Source: Victivallales bacterium (GTDB lineage: Bacteria > Verrucomicrobiota > Lentisphaeria > Victivallales > SZUA-371). From it: DNA of 7,198 nucleotides. The position numbers were made by a program, and so were the translations under genes. Below, piece by piece: positions 1 to 5,693 of the stretch (its first letter is position 1; each line of letters opens with the position of its first letter). The stretch is from NCBI GenBank assembly GCA_028691155.1, contig JAQUZV010000117.1, positions 1 to 7,198 on the forward strand, written 5' to 3'. Below the pieces are notes generated by a model. That model had not been told where the DNA came from. It made no database searches and worked only from the letters and a program-made list of their open reading frames with translations.

Positions 1-781
1 ATGCAGGGCGAATCCCGGCCGGATCACGCAATACGAACGCATCGCCGTGACCGATCAGACCGCAAATGGCAAAACCGCCGTCCCACTTTTTACAGGAGTT
101 GTTGATAATGGCGCCGAGATCGATATTTTTGGCAATCAGACGGCTGATCTCCGGCTTGGAATATCCTTCCTGCTTGTATTGCCGCACCATACTGTTGTTT
201 TCCTCGTCCAGAAAGTGGCCGATTTTTTCCATAATGGTGACGGTGTCGGAATATTCCTTGGGATGCTGCCCGATTCCGATCAGGGTTTCGAACAACTGGT
301 CGACATTGGTCAGATTGAAATTGCCGGCAATGACCAGGTTGCGGCTCATCCAGTTGTTCTCGCGGATAAACGGATGGCAGGCCTCGATGCTGTTCTTGCC
401 GAAAGTGCCATAGCGCAGGTGGCCGAGAAACAGTTCTCCGGCGAAGCGAACATTGTTTTTCAGCCACTGCGGATCCTTCACTTCCTCGGGATGATTGTGG
501 AAAGTCTCACTCAGTTCCTGATTTACTTTGCGGAAGATATCCTTGATCGGGGTGACGGAATTGGAGCGTTCGCGGGAAATATAACGATAGCCGGGATCGA
601 CATCGAATTTGACGGCGGCAATCCCGGCGCCGTCCTGACCGCGATTATGCTGTTTTTCCATCAGCAGGTAGAGTTTGTTGAACCCGTAAAAGATGCTGCC
701 GTATTTTTCCTTGTAAAATTGCAGCGGCTTCAGCAGCCGAATCAGTACTATGCCGCATTCATGCTTGATCGCATCACTCAT
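1..781 (-). CDS. purF: PurF-type amidophosphoribosyltransferase, N-terminal part (cut by window edge)
   Basis: Amidophosphoribosyltransferase performs the first committed step of purine synthesis, transferring glutamine-derived ammonia to PRPP in the cytoplasm. Only the N-terminal 260 residues, the Ntn glutamine-amidohydrolase half, are visible; the phosphoribosyltransferase half lies beyond position 1. The protein begins MSDAIKHECGIV, so the presumed nucleophile is Cys9 and an 8-residue propeptide would have to be removed, as known for processed PurF enzymes. Other landmarks are RGQDGAG at 47-53, GHLRYGT at 120-126, AGNFNLTN at 152-159, WDGGFA at 233-238, and RDPAGIRP at 252-259. The start is set by the ATG complement at 779-781, preceded by a purine-rich AAGAGAGA. 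The sequence resembles the long PurF-like form I recall from Bacteroides rather than the short canonical enzyme, so it could be a paralogue with a related but distinct role. Family assignment is firm; exact function is less so. It is divergent from lpxB. Confidence 0.85.
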   Translation of the reverse strand, partial: MSDAIKHECGIVLIRLLKPLQFYKEKYGSIFYGFNKLYLLMEKQHNRGQDGAGIAAVKFDVDPGYRYISRERSNSVTPIKDIFRKVNQELSETFHNHPEEVKDPQWLKNNVRFAGELFLGHLRYGTFGKNSIEACHPFIRENNWMSRNLVIAGNFNLTNVDQLFETLIGIGQHPKEYSDTVTIMEKIGHFLDEENNSMVRQYKQEGYSKPEISRLIAKNIDLGAIINNSCKKWDGGFAICGLIGHGDAFVLRDPAGIRPA

Positions 782-1033
782 TTTATTGCCGTCTCTCTTC
801 AATTGCCGATAGAGTTTATAGATTGCCGTTTGCAACCGGTTTCGGAAGTAAAAGTAAAGTACCCGGAAAATGCCAATATGCAAACCTGACGCAACATAAA
901 ATTTACAATTAGTTTGCGTCTTCGCCTCATTGGTTATTTCCGGGGCGGAAAGACAAAGAACAGTGGAAAAATCACCGGAACGGTTTTACATTAACCGGCA
1001 AACAGATCACTGAACCCAAGCGAAAGAAAACCG
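782..1033. promoter_or_regulatory. Divergent intergenic region between purF and lpxB
   Basis: This 252-bp stretch carries no credible gene and must hold the start signals for both flanking genes. It is more AT-rich than the genes. I could not pick a convincing -35/-10 pair for either direction; the candidates (for example TTGCAT-16-TACTTT reading toward purF) match poorly. Its clearest structure is an inverted repeat, GACGCAA at 888-894 and TTGCGTC at 914-920, with a second overlapping pair, GCAAAC at 880-885 and GTTTGC at 912-917, around an AT-rich centre. It could be an operator or an RNA hairpin; which one cannot be told from sequence. Confidence 0.4.
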
Positions 1034-2236
1034 ATGCAATACGATTATAACGTCTGGATTATTTCCGGTGAAGCCTCGGGCGACATGTATGGCGCCCGGT
1101 TGGCGCGCGAACTGCAGACCGAAGCGTCCGTCCGGGGCAAAACCATCCATATGGCGGGAATGGGCGGACCGGAAATGCAGCGAACCGACATGGAAATCAT
1201 TGTCGACTCCACCGAACTCGGCGTGGTCGGTCTGGTCGAGGTGTTCAAACATATTTTCACCTTTCTGGGAATTTTTTTCGGACTGGTCCGCCGGGCGCGG
1301 CGGGAACGCCCCGACGCGGTGGTGTTGATCGATTACCCCGGCTTCAACCTGCGTTTTGCCCAACTCATGTACTGGTTCAAAATTCCGGTGATCTGGTATG
1401 TCACCCCGCAGGTATGGGCCTGGGGCAAACACCGCATTCCCAAGCTGGCGCGTTACTGTTCCCGGATGATGGTGATTTTCCCCTTCGAAACCGAAACCTA
1501 TGCCCATACCCGTCTGGGCGAACACACGATTTTTACCGGTCACCCCCTGGTGGATATCATCAACGAACAACGCGACCCGGAGCTGGTCCGCGATCCCAAT
1601 ATTTTTCTGCTGTTGCCCGGCAGCCGCAATCACGAAGTGGAACTGCTGTTGGACTCGATGCTCGATACCGTTTGTGTCCTGCACCGACGCCATCCCGAAC
1701 TGCGATTTGTCCTGTCCACGCCGCGCGAACGCATCTGCGGCAAGGTCACGGAAAAACTGGTGGCTTACCGTCATCGTCATCCCGAGTTGCCCGAAATCAA
1801 ACTGACCCTCGGCGATACCCGCCGGTGGCAACAGCAGGCCGGCACCGGTCTGGCCGCGTCCGGAACAGTCACCGTCGAATGCGCCATTTCCGGCTTGCCG
1901 CTGGTAGTGTGTTACCGTCTGAACAAAATTACGTTCTGGGTGGCCAGAATGCTGGTCAAGCTGTTCCGCGGCCATTTCACCATGGTCAATATTATTGCCG
2001 ACAAAACGGTGTTCGAAGAATTTCTGCAATGGCAGGTGGGACCGGAATTGCTGGTTCCGGCCATCGAAAAAATTCTCCCCGGCGGAACCCGGCGGGAAGA
2101 AGTGGTTGAAGACATGGATCGCGTTCGGACCATGCTGCAATGCGGCAGCGACAATGCCGGCGCCAATGCGGCACGGGTCTGCCTGGATTTTCTGGCCGAT
2201 CGGGAAAATCCGAAAGCGGCCGGCCCCAAACGCTGA
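1034..2236 (+). CDS. lpxB: Lipid-A-disaccharide synthase
   Basis: LpxB is the GT19-family glycosyltransferase that joins UDP-diacylglucosamine and lipid X to form the lipid A disaccharide at the inner face of the cytoplasmic membrane, so the organism should make lipid A. The 400-residue product is close to the usual length of about 380. Family motifs appear in order: SGEASGDMYGA (11-21), GMGGPEM (42-48), IDYPGFN (99-105, with Asp100 matching the catalytic Asp98 of E. coli), YVTPQVWAWG (122-131), FPFE (149-152), GHPLVD (169-174), LLPGSRNHE (193-201) and ASGTVTVE (275-282). The hydrophobic, basic patch near 71-93 fits membrane association. The start puts SGEASGD 10 residues in, as expected; its ribosome site is weak (GCGAAAG). 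No other lpx gene is next to it, which is unlike the proteobacterial lpxA-lpxB arrangement. It ends in TGA, with a 217-bp gap before the end of the convergent zinc-ribbon gene. Confidence 0.95.
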   Translation: MQYDYNVWIISGEASGDMYGARLARELQTEASVRGKTIHMAGMGGPEMQRTDMEIIVDSTELGVVGLVEVFKHIFTFLGIFFGLVRRARRERPDAVVLIDYPGFNLRFAQLMYWFKIPVIWYVTPQVWAWGKHRIPKLARYCSRMMVIFPFETETYAHTRLGEHTIFTGHPLVDIINEQRDPELVRDPNIFLLLPGSRNHEVELLLDSMLDTVCVLHRRHPELRFVLSTPRERICGKVTEKLVAYRHRHPELPEIKLTLGDTRRWQQQAGTGLAASGTVTVECAISGLPLVVCYRLNKITFWVARMLVKLFRGHFTMVNIIADKTVFEEFLQWQVGPELLVPAIEKILPGGTRREEVVEDMDRVRTMLQCGSDNAGANAARVCLDFLADRENPKAAGPKR

Positions 2237-2262
2237 AGCATACGGCATCGCCACACCCTACC

Positions 2263-2418
2263 ATGACGACGACGCCGAAAACAGTCCTCACTTACGTTCC
2301 GAAAAAGCGGCAACGGCTGCCGCGGAATGATTTTCGCACGGTCATCCCGGCGTCGGAGGAGACGATATCTCTCCCGCCGCCGCCGGATCACGGCATAACA
2401 CTTAATGATAAACAGTGA
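2263..2418 (+). CDS. Possible 51-residue hypothetical protein (doubtful)
   Basis: An ATG frame starts 26 bp after the lpxB stop and runs 51 residues to TGA. The product would be basic in its first half (VPKKRQRLPRNDFR) and then proline-rich (SLPPPPDHG). Its codons are GC-rich in the third position like those of neighbouring genes, and it follows lpxB on the same strand, which is the only reason to list it. Against it: there is no Shine-Dalgarno sequence before the ATG, I recognise no family, and a terminator for the opposite strand lies inside it. I think it more likely to be a chance frame. Confidence 0.15.
   Translation: MTTTPKTVLTYVPKKRQRLPRNDFRTVIPASEETISLPPPPDHGITLNDKQ
2302..2323 (-). 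terminator. Intrinsic terminator of the zinc-ribbon gene
   Basis: Read on the minus strand, GCGGCA and TGCCGC form a perfect 6-bp stem around a 5-base loop, followed directly by TTTTTC. This lies about 130 bp downstream of the zinc-ribbon stop codon. Read on the plus strand the same hairpin is followed only by GGAATGATTTTC, so it would be a poor terminator for lpxB. Confidence 0.6.
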
Positions 2419-2453
2419 TTGGGGATCAAAAAAGGAAGTAGTTGCGATCGGAA

Positions 2454-2681
2454 TCAATAATCGTCGTCGAATTCGTCTTCTTCGTCATAGAATTCTTCGT
2501 CTTCTTCGTTTTCGCTCTCTTCGTCGAGATCGTCATCATCTCTGAGATCGTCATTGTCGTCATCGTCCCAGAGCGAGGAAGCCGTCAACACGGCGCCGCA
2601 TTCCGGACAGCACCCGTCTTCCGCTTCAATAGCGCTTTCGCTTACTTCAATGTCGCAATAGGGGCAAATCGTACGTCCCAT
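2454..2681 (-). CDS. Small zinc-ribbon protein with a highly acidic C-terminal tail
   Basis: A 75-residue protein of unknown function. Residues 5-29 form a zinc ribbon with two knuckles, CPYC (Cys6, Cys9) and CPEC (Cys25, Cys28), spaced C-X2-C-X15-C-X2-C; an extra Cys24 precedes the second knuckle. From residue 39 to the end, 27 of 37 residues are Asp or Glu, with a single Arg. There is no signal peptide or membrane segment, so it should be cytoplasmic. The start is well defined: GGGGAGGT sits 6 bases before the ATG, the best ribosome site in the window. It has its own promoter and terminator and is transcribed opposite to lpxB and purA. A zinc ribbon plus an acidic tail could bind a basic nucleic-acid-binding partner or a polymerase, or act as a nucleic-acid mimic, but this is speculation. 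Confidence 0.8.
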   Translation of the reverse strand: MGRTICPYCDIEVSESAIEAEDGCCPECGAVLTASSLWDDDDNDDLRDDDDLDEESENEEDEEFYDEEDEFDDDY

Positions 2682-2752
2682 GGCATTACCTCCCCTGCTC
2701 TCAAGGTTAAAGGTTGTCTTGCTTCGGTTCTCTTATTGAGATTTTGCATTGT

Positions 2753-2780
2753 AGTATATTAAGCAAAGTCAAAATGTCAA
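2753..2780 (-). promoter_or_regulatory. Strong sigma-70-type promoter of the zinc-ribbon gene
   Basis: On the minus strand, TTGACA (2775-2780, perfect -35) is followed after 16 bases by TATACT (2753-2758, 5 of 6 to the -10 consensus). An AT-rich block at 2788-2820 lies just upstream and could act as an UP element. Transcription would start near 2746, giving a leader of about 65 bases before the ATG at 2681. This is the closest match to a consensus promoter that I see in the window. Confidence 0.7.
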
Positions 2781-2820
2781 TGCCGCCAAATTGAATTTAT
2801 TATAAAAAAATATAATTTCT

Positions 2821-3063
2821 CCTCAACCACCCCGAATTACGCTCTTGCACCGCCATTGTTGCCGCGGCTTTTCCCGACCTGGGACCGGAACGAGAAAGCT
2901 GACGGAAACGCTTCCGGCTCCGATCGTACCATCCCGCTATTTACCGGCTTTTTTCCGCTTGCCGGGTTGTATTTTTCCCGCGTCACATTATGGTAAGCTG
3001 GTTTGTTTCAGAAGCACAAAGCAGGGAAGGACCTGTGTTCAATATTACGATAAGGATGGGAAC
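2821..3063 (+). promoter_or_regulatory. purA upstream and leader region
   Basis: No gene is supported here; the purA frame stays open upstream but shows no family sequence. A candidate promoter is TTGTAT (2967-2972) with TATGGT (2989-2994) at 16-base spacing, a weak match. Farther up, a perfect TATAAT at 2811-2816 lacks a well-spaced -35. A short hairpin (CCGGC 2944-2948, GCCGG 2961-2965) is followed by a T-rich tract and overlaps a competing CGGG/CCCG pairing, so attenuation is conceivable but unproven. The purA ribosome site is AAGGATGGGAAC directly before the ATG. Confidence 0.35.
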
Positions 3064-4335
3064 ATGTCGGTAACGGTTTTAGTTGGCGCCCAGTGGGGCG
3101 ATGAAGGCAAGGGCAAAATCATTGACGTACTCACCCGCGATGTGGACATGGTGATTCGGTTTCAGGGCGGCAACAACGCCGGTCATACGGTGGAAATCGG
3201 CGATCAGAAATATGTGCTGCACCTTATTCCTTCCGGTATTTTTCGTCCCGACACCATCAACATCATCGGCAACGGACTGGTGGTCGATCCATTGGCGCTG
3301 CAGGAGGAAATGGAAGGATTGATCAAACGCGGCATTGCGGTGAAAAATCTGCAGTTGAGCGACAAGGCGCATTTGATTATGCCCTACCACAAGTTGATGG
3401 ACGCCATGAAGGAAGGACAGTTGGCCGAAGGGAAAAAGATCGGTACCACCAAACGCGGCATCGGTCCGGCTTATACCGACAAGGCCGACCGTTGCGGCAT
3501 CCGGGCCCTGGAGTTGCTCGACCTGGCGGAGTTCCGGGTGCATTTCACCGAACAGGCGGAAAAATATAATCGGATCTTTGCGGCGGCCGGACAGGAAACG
3601 CTGGATATCGACGCGGAATGGCTTCAGCTCAAGGCGGCGGCGGAATATCTGAAACCTTACATCAAGGATACCGTGCTGGAGGTAAACCAGGCCGCCAGGG
3701 CCGGAAAGAATATCTTGTTCGAAGGAGCTCAGGGCGCGTTGCTGGATGTTGATCACGGCACCTATCCGTTTGTGACCAGCAGCAATACCACTTCCGGCGG
3801 CGCCTGCACCGGGTCGGGATTGTCGCCGCGCTATATTCAGGATGTTTACGGGGTCATCAAAGCGTACACGACCCGGGTCGGCGAAGGTCCGTTCCAAACC
3901 GAACTGCATGGGCCGGAAGGCGAAGCGCTCCGCAAAGCGGGGAATGAATACGGGGCCACAACCGGGCGGCCGCGGCGTTGCGGCTGGTTCGACGCCGTCG
4001 CTTCGCGTTATTCCTGCATGGTCAACGGGATCAACAAACTGGCGATCACCAAGTTGGATGTACTCGACCGCCTGCCGGAAGTAAAACTTTGCGTGGCCTA
4101 TGATATTGACGGCAAACGTTATGAAGAGATGCCGTCTGACAGCCGTCTGCTTTACAAGGTCAAACCCGTTTATGAAACGCTTCCGGGCTGGATGTGTTCC
4201 ACCGACCATGTTTCCTGCTGGGACGATCTGCCGGAAAAGGCAAAAAAATACTTGAGACGTCTGGCGGAACTGGTGGACGCGGAAATTGGAATTGTCTCCG
4301 TCGGTCCCAACCGGTCCCAGACATTCGAATTATAA
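3064..4335 (+). CDS. purA: Adenylosuccinate synthetase
   Basis: PurA joins aspartate to IMP using GTP to make adenylosuccinate, the first of two steps from IMP to AMP, in the cytoplasm. The product has 423 residues, near the 432 of E. coli. The start at 3064 gives the standard N-terminus MSVTVLVGAQWGDEGKGK, with Asp13 and His41 (in GGNNAGHT) at exactly the positions of the E. coli catalytic pair. Further landmarks are GTTKRGIGPAY (127-137), the segment FEGAQGALLD, TSSNTTSGG, TTGRPRRCGWFD, the guanine-recognition stretch KLDVLD, and the end SVGPNRSQTFEL. The reading frame stays open 219 bases upstream, but that part has no family similarity and the ribosome site AAGGA precedes 3064. It ends in TAA. 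rodA follows in the same direction after 73 bp containing a strong hairpin, so cotranscription is possible but may be modulated. Confidence 0.97.
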   Translation: MSVTVLVGAQWGDEGKGKIIDVLTRDVDMVIRFQGGNNAGHTVEIGDQKYVLHLIPSGIFRPDTINIIGNGLVVDPLALQEEMEGLIKRGIAVKNLQLSDKAHLIMPYHKLMDAMKEGQLAEGKKIGTTKRGIGPAYTDKADRCGIRALELLDLAEFRVHFTEQAEKYNRIFAAAGQETLDIDAEWLQLKAAAEYLKPYIKDTVLEVNQAARAGKNILFEGAQGALLDVDHGTYPFVTSSNTTSGGACTGSGLSPRYIQDVYGVIKAYTTRVGEGPFQTELHGPEGEALRKAGNEYGATTGRPRRCGWFDAVASRYSCMVNGINKLAITKLDVLDRLPEVKLCVAYDIDGKRYEEMPSDSRLLYKVKPVYETLPGWMCSTDHVSCWDDLPEKAKKYLRRLAELVDAEIGIVSVGPNRSQTFEL

Positions 4336-4351
4336 TCGAAGTGCGACCGCA

Positions 4352-4381
4352 TGCCCGGGCCGGTGGCGTCCGGACCGGGCA
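4352..4381 (+). promoter_or_regulatory. Strong GC-rich hairpin between purA and rodA
   Basis: GCCCGG (4353-4358) pairs with CCGGGC (4375-4380), and CCGG (4360-4363) pairs with CCGG (4370-4373), with one G/A mismatch and a 6-base loop; a T-A pair closes the base. What follows is AGTCAATAAG, not a T run, so it is not a canonical intrinsic terminator. It could stabilise the purA 3' end, mark a processing site, or partly insulate rodA. Confidence 0.5.
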
Positions 4382-4408
4382 GTCAATAAGAAATAGGGTG
4401 ACTTCAAC

Positions 4409-5146
4409 ATGCCGGAAATTGCCAATCGCATGTCCTGGTTCGGCAGTGCCCTGCATCGACTTTGGCAACGGACCGATATGTTGCAGATTGCCGGTTTTTC
4501 CTGTTTGATCTTCATCGGAGTGATGTTCATTTACGGCACCGGACAGCAGATCGGCTCATCCGCCGTCGAGTTCTGGGGCAAACAGCTGCAATGGGTTTTC
4601 CTTGGTTTTTGCTGCTGGTTGCTGCTGGCGCTGCTGGACTACCGGATCATGATGCGTCTGAGCTGGATTTTCTATGTCATCTGCCTGATCCTGCTGGTGG
4701 TGGTGCTGACGCACGGAATCAAGGTTTACGGCGCCAGGCGCTGGCTGCAGTTTGGACCGATGCGGGTGCAGCCCTCGGAATTCGCCAAAATCGCTGTGCT
4801 GCTGCTGCTGTCCCGGCTGATGGTGCTCCGGGGTTTCAACATCAACCGGATTTCACATCTGATTCTGGCCGGTCTGGTGGTGGCCATTCCGTTTCTGCTG
4901 ATCTTGAAGGAACCGGATTTGGGCAGTGCCATGATTCTGATTCCCATTACCGCCGCCGTCATCTTCATCTCCGATTTCAAATGGAAATACATTCTCATCG
5001 GTGCGCTGGCGATTTTTACGTTGGGAACAACGGAAGTCCTCAACGAATATTATCAGGTTCGACCGATTCTGAAAACCTATCAGCGGGAACGAATCGAGGT
5101 TTTTCTTCACCCGGAAAAGGATTTGAAGCGGCGCGGCTGGAACTAG
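4409..5146 (+). CDS. rodA: RodA-type SEDS peptidoglycan polymerase, N-terminal part ending at an in-frame TAG
   Basis: RodA is a multi-pass inner-membrane glycosyltransferase that polymerises lipid II during cell elongation together with a class B PBP and MreB. This 245-residue part holds about seven hydrophobic segments, near 24-43, 59-77, 83-102, 124-140, 149-166, 171-188 and 193-210. RodA motifs visible are GARRWLQFGPMRVQPSEFAK (108-127), KEPDLGSA (167-174) and RERIEVFLHPEKD (226-238). The start is supported by AGGGTGA 7 bases before the ATG. The frame stops at TAG (5144-5146) in the middle of the conserved G-W-N-x-L-Q segment, and the same frame continues with perfect family sequence in the next entry. 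Read through, the protein would be 390 residues, a normal RodA length. Alone this part lacks the catalytic Asp and would not be an active polymerase. The motif set favours RodA over FtsW, and no FtsI, MraY or Mur genes are nearby. Confidence 0.88.
   Translation: MPEIANRMSWFGSALHRLWQRTDMLQIAGFSCLIFIGVMFIYGTGQQIGSSAVEFWGKQLQWVFLGFCCWLLLALLDYRIMMRLSWIFYVICLILLVVVLTHGIKVYGARRWLQFGPMRVQPSEFAKIAVLLLLSRLMVLRGFNINRISHLILAGLVVAIPFLLILKEPDLGSAMILIPITAAVIFISDFKWKYILIGALAIFTLGTTEVLNEYYQVRPILKTYQRERIEVFLHPEKDLKRRGWN
5144..5146 (+). other. In-frame amber codon inside rodA
   Basis: TAG stands at codon 246 of a reading frame that is otherwise intact for 390 codons. The context is GGC-TGG-AAC-TAG-TTG-CAG. 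A single C-to-T change from CAG (Gln) would give it, but the residue at this position varies within the family as I recall it (E. coli RodA has a hydrophobic residue near here), so the original amino acid cannot be named with certainty. Confidence 0.9.
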
Positions 5147-5581
5147 TTGCAGGCCAAACTGGCGGTCGGCAGCGGCGGTTTGACCGGCAAGGGATTCATG
5201 GAGGGAACCCAGAATCTGCTGGGATTTCTGCCGCAGACGGTATCCAACACGGACTTTATTTTTTCGGTGATTGCGGAAGAGACCGGTTTTATGGGGGTTT
5301 GTCTGCTGGTCGCCTGTTATGTTCTGCTGATTGTTTCGGCCTTGCGGGCGGCCATTCTATCCCGCGACGATTTCGGACGTTATATCGGCGTCGGTACGGC
5401 GGCAATGATCTTCATGCACTCCTTCGTCAATATGGGCATGAGCATCGGCATCATGCCGATTACCGGAGTCCCGCTGCCGCTGGTCAGCTACGGGGGATCG
5501 TTTGTACTTTCCACCATGATTTATCTCGGCTTGATCCAGTCGATCTATGCCCGCCGCCTGGAACCGGCGCTTCCGGCCTGA
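5147..5581 (+). CDS. rodA: RodA-type SEDS polymerase, C-terminal part after the in-frame TAG
   Basis: These 144 codons continue the RodA frame directly after the TAG, with no frameshift. They hold LAVGSGGLTGKG (251-262 in read-through numbering), then NTDFIFSVIAEETG (280-293), whose Asp282 matches the essential Asp262 of E. coli RodA. The SEDS signature GVPLPLVSYGGS and about three membrane segments follow, then the TGA stop. If translated separately it would need a new start: TTG at 5147 has no ribosome site, while ATG at 5198 has AAGGG four bases before it. The coding quality does not drop after the TAG, so any loss is recent, or the stop is read through, or it is a sequence error. The gene is convergent with serS, 112 bp away. 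Confidence 0.85.
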   Translation: MQAKLAVGSGGLTGKGFMEGTQNLLGFLPQTVSNTDFIFSVIAEETGFMGVCLLVACYVLLIVSALRAAILSRDDFGRYIGVGTAAMIFMHSFVNMGMSIGIMPITGVPLPLVSYGGSFVLSTMIYLGLIQSIYARRLEPALPA

Positions 5582-5618
5582 GTCGAAGCGGTTGTCTCCC
5601 GGATATACGTATAGTCAC

Positions 5619-5667
5619 AAAAAGGCCGGGAGCGATACGAATGGATAACCATCGATCCCACCCGGCC
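5619..5667 (-). terminator. Intrinsic terminator of the glyA-serS unit
   Basis: On the minus strand, GGCCGGG (complement of 5661-5667) pairs with CCCGGCC (complement of 5624-5630), followed at once by TTTTTGTG. The 30-base interior can form a smaller ATGG/CCAT hairpin. It begins 27 bp beyond the serS stop, where a terminator is expected. On the plus strand it lacks a T run, so it does not obviously terminate rodA. Confidence 0.65.
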
Positions 5668-5693
5668 GATTGCCGTCAGCGGAGGCACCGGAT

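Noticed and set aside
47..889. Long plus-strand open frame of 280 codons over the purF region
   Set aside because: The opposite strand encodes clear PurF motifs (Cys9 leader, RGQDGAG, GHLRYGT); the plus-strand product has no recognisable family and runs past the purF start. It is a mirror of the real gene.
1007..2254. Minus-strand open frame of 415 codons over lpxB
   Set aside because: The plus strand carries every LpxB motif in order. The antisense product is rich in His, Gln and Gly, typical of the antisense of GC-rich coding sequence.
2791..2816. TTGAAT and TATAAT as a purA promoter
   Set aside because: The -10 is perfect, but the spacing is only 14 bases, too short for a normal sigma-70 promoter. 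The AT-rich block is better explained as upstream DNA of the opposite-facing zinc-ribbon promoter.
2845..3063. Upstream extension of purA by 73 codons
   Set aside because: PurA families begin at the MSVTVLVGAQWG stretch, and a ribosome site sits directly before 3064. The extension has no conserved sequence.
3079..4209. Minus-strand open frame of 376 codons over purA
   Set aside because: Antisense of a complete and unambiguous PurA; no family recognised in the product.
5144..5146. Pyrrolysine or programmed readthrough at the rodA TAG
   Set aside because: Nothing near the codon suggests a dedicated readthrough element, SEDS proteins are not known to contain pyrrolysine, and no pyl genes are in view. 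Kept only as a remote option.
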